A stretch of 64,000 nucleotides of DNA from Favolaschia claudopus (Eukaryota > Basidiomycota > Agaricomycetes > Agaricales > Mycenaceae). The notes under the pieces were generated by a model that ran no database searches, was not told the origin of the DNA, and saw only the letters and a program-made list of their open reading frames with translations. Shown here in pieces: positions 63,951 through 64,000 of this stretch (the first letter of the stretch is position 1; every line of letters starts with the position of its first letter). Made by a program: the position numbers and the translations under genes. Where the stretch lies: contig JAWWNJ010000124.1 of assembly GCA_037176885.1 (NCBI GenBank), forward strand, positions 1-64,000, written 5' to 3'.

Positions 63951-64000
63951 GTGCGAATGGGAATTCAACATCCTGGTCTAATACGTCCAATTCACCCATT

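Larger units (their letters stand above)
62633..64000. other. Unassigned sequence with small repeats
   Basis: No gene recognised. It holds a 54-bp inverted pair (63081-63134), a tandem duplication (63611-63775), a 19-bp direct repeat TACGACGACAACAACACTC (about 63287 and 63357), CTGACAGT-type words at 63825-63870, and a 44-bp repeat shared with 19949. Confidence 0.4.

Noticed and set aside
1..64000. CRISPR arrays, rRNA genes, bacterial operons, prophage
   Set aside because: No regularly spaced repeats, rRNA-like sequence or operon-like gene packing; introns and fungal transposons point to a eukaryotic nuclear genome.

Overview
The window looks like a fungal nuclear genome, most likely an agaricomycete basidiomycete. 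Evidence: short introns (about 45-70 nt) with GTRNGT donors, TTAGGG-type telomeric repeats at 18.1 kb, fungal Copia, hAT, LINE and tyrosine-recombinase retroelements, and a NACHT-WD40 (NLR-like) gene. I see no bacterial operons, rRNA, CRISPR or confidently intact tRNA genes. The order-level placement is inferred from protein style, not from a search.

Most of the window is transposon-derived, and many elements are nested. 0-6.8 kb: DDE-transposase and LINE remnants, a degenerate tandem Ulp1-like (C48) protease gene, and a TIR element rich in TTCATGATG words that holds two small mariner-type MITEs. 7-10.2 kb: another MITE, a palindromic foldback and unexplained sequence. 10.2-15.5 kb: a nearly complete Ty1/Copia element with almost identical LTRs, whose polyprotein is cut only by one TGA. 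15.5-24.1 kb: degenerate interstitial telomeric repeats, a three-exon orphan gene fragment, two non-autonomous TIR elements and a solo LTR. 24.8-29 kb: a short two-exon bHLH gene (the best candidate host gene) and a 546-residue transposase-like protein. 29.7-31.7 kb: an NLR-like gene (Gly-rich N-terminus, NACHT, WD40) broken by a stop and a 234-bp repeat. 31.8-37.6 kb: a hAT transposon with an intron-rich transposase gene, a divergent second gene and CGACTT-type subterminal arrays.

38.2-44 kb: a 5.3-kb TIR element with GC-rich terminal arrays and no recognised transposase, inserted in a hairpin-bearing repeat with further copies at 43.8 and 55.6 kb, and containing a 1.2-kb foldback. 45.3-51.7 kb: a foldback element and two LTR elements that carry gag but no pol; both LTRs of the second contain different later insertions. 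51.8-55.8 kb: a tyrosine-recombinase (DIRS/Ngaro-like) retroelement fragment with two nested MITEs, a tRNA-like piece fused to a foldback half, a two-exon orphan gene and a second copy of the 22-23 kb repeat. 59.5-62.6 kb: a MITE, then fragments of unrelated genes side by side: the last exon of DAHP synthase, the N-terminal/GRAM part of a sterol glucosyltransferase-like gene, and a SAP-domain ORF.

No shared metabolic pathway is visible. The common theme is repeated element insertion into host genes and into earlier elements. Exon ends were set by reading splice consensus by eye and family names come from recognised motifs; no similarity search was run.
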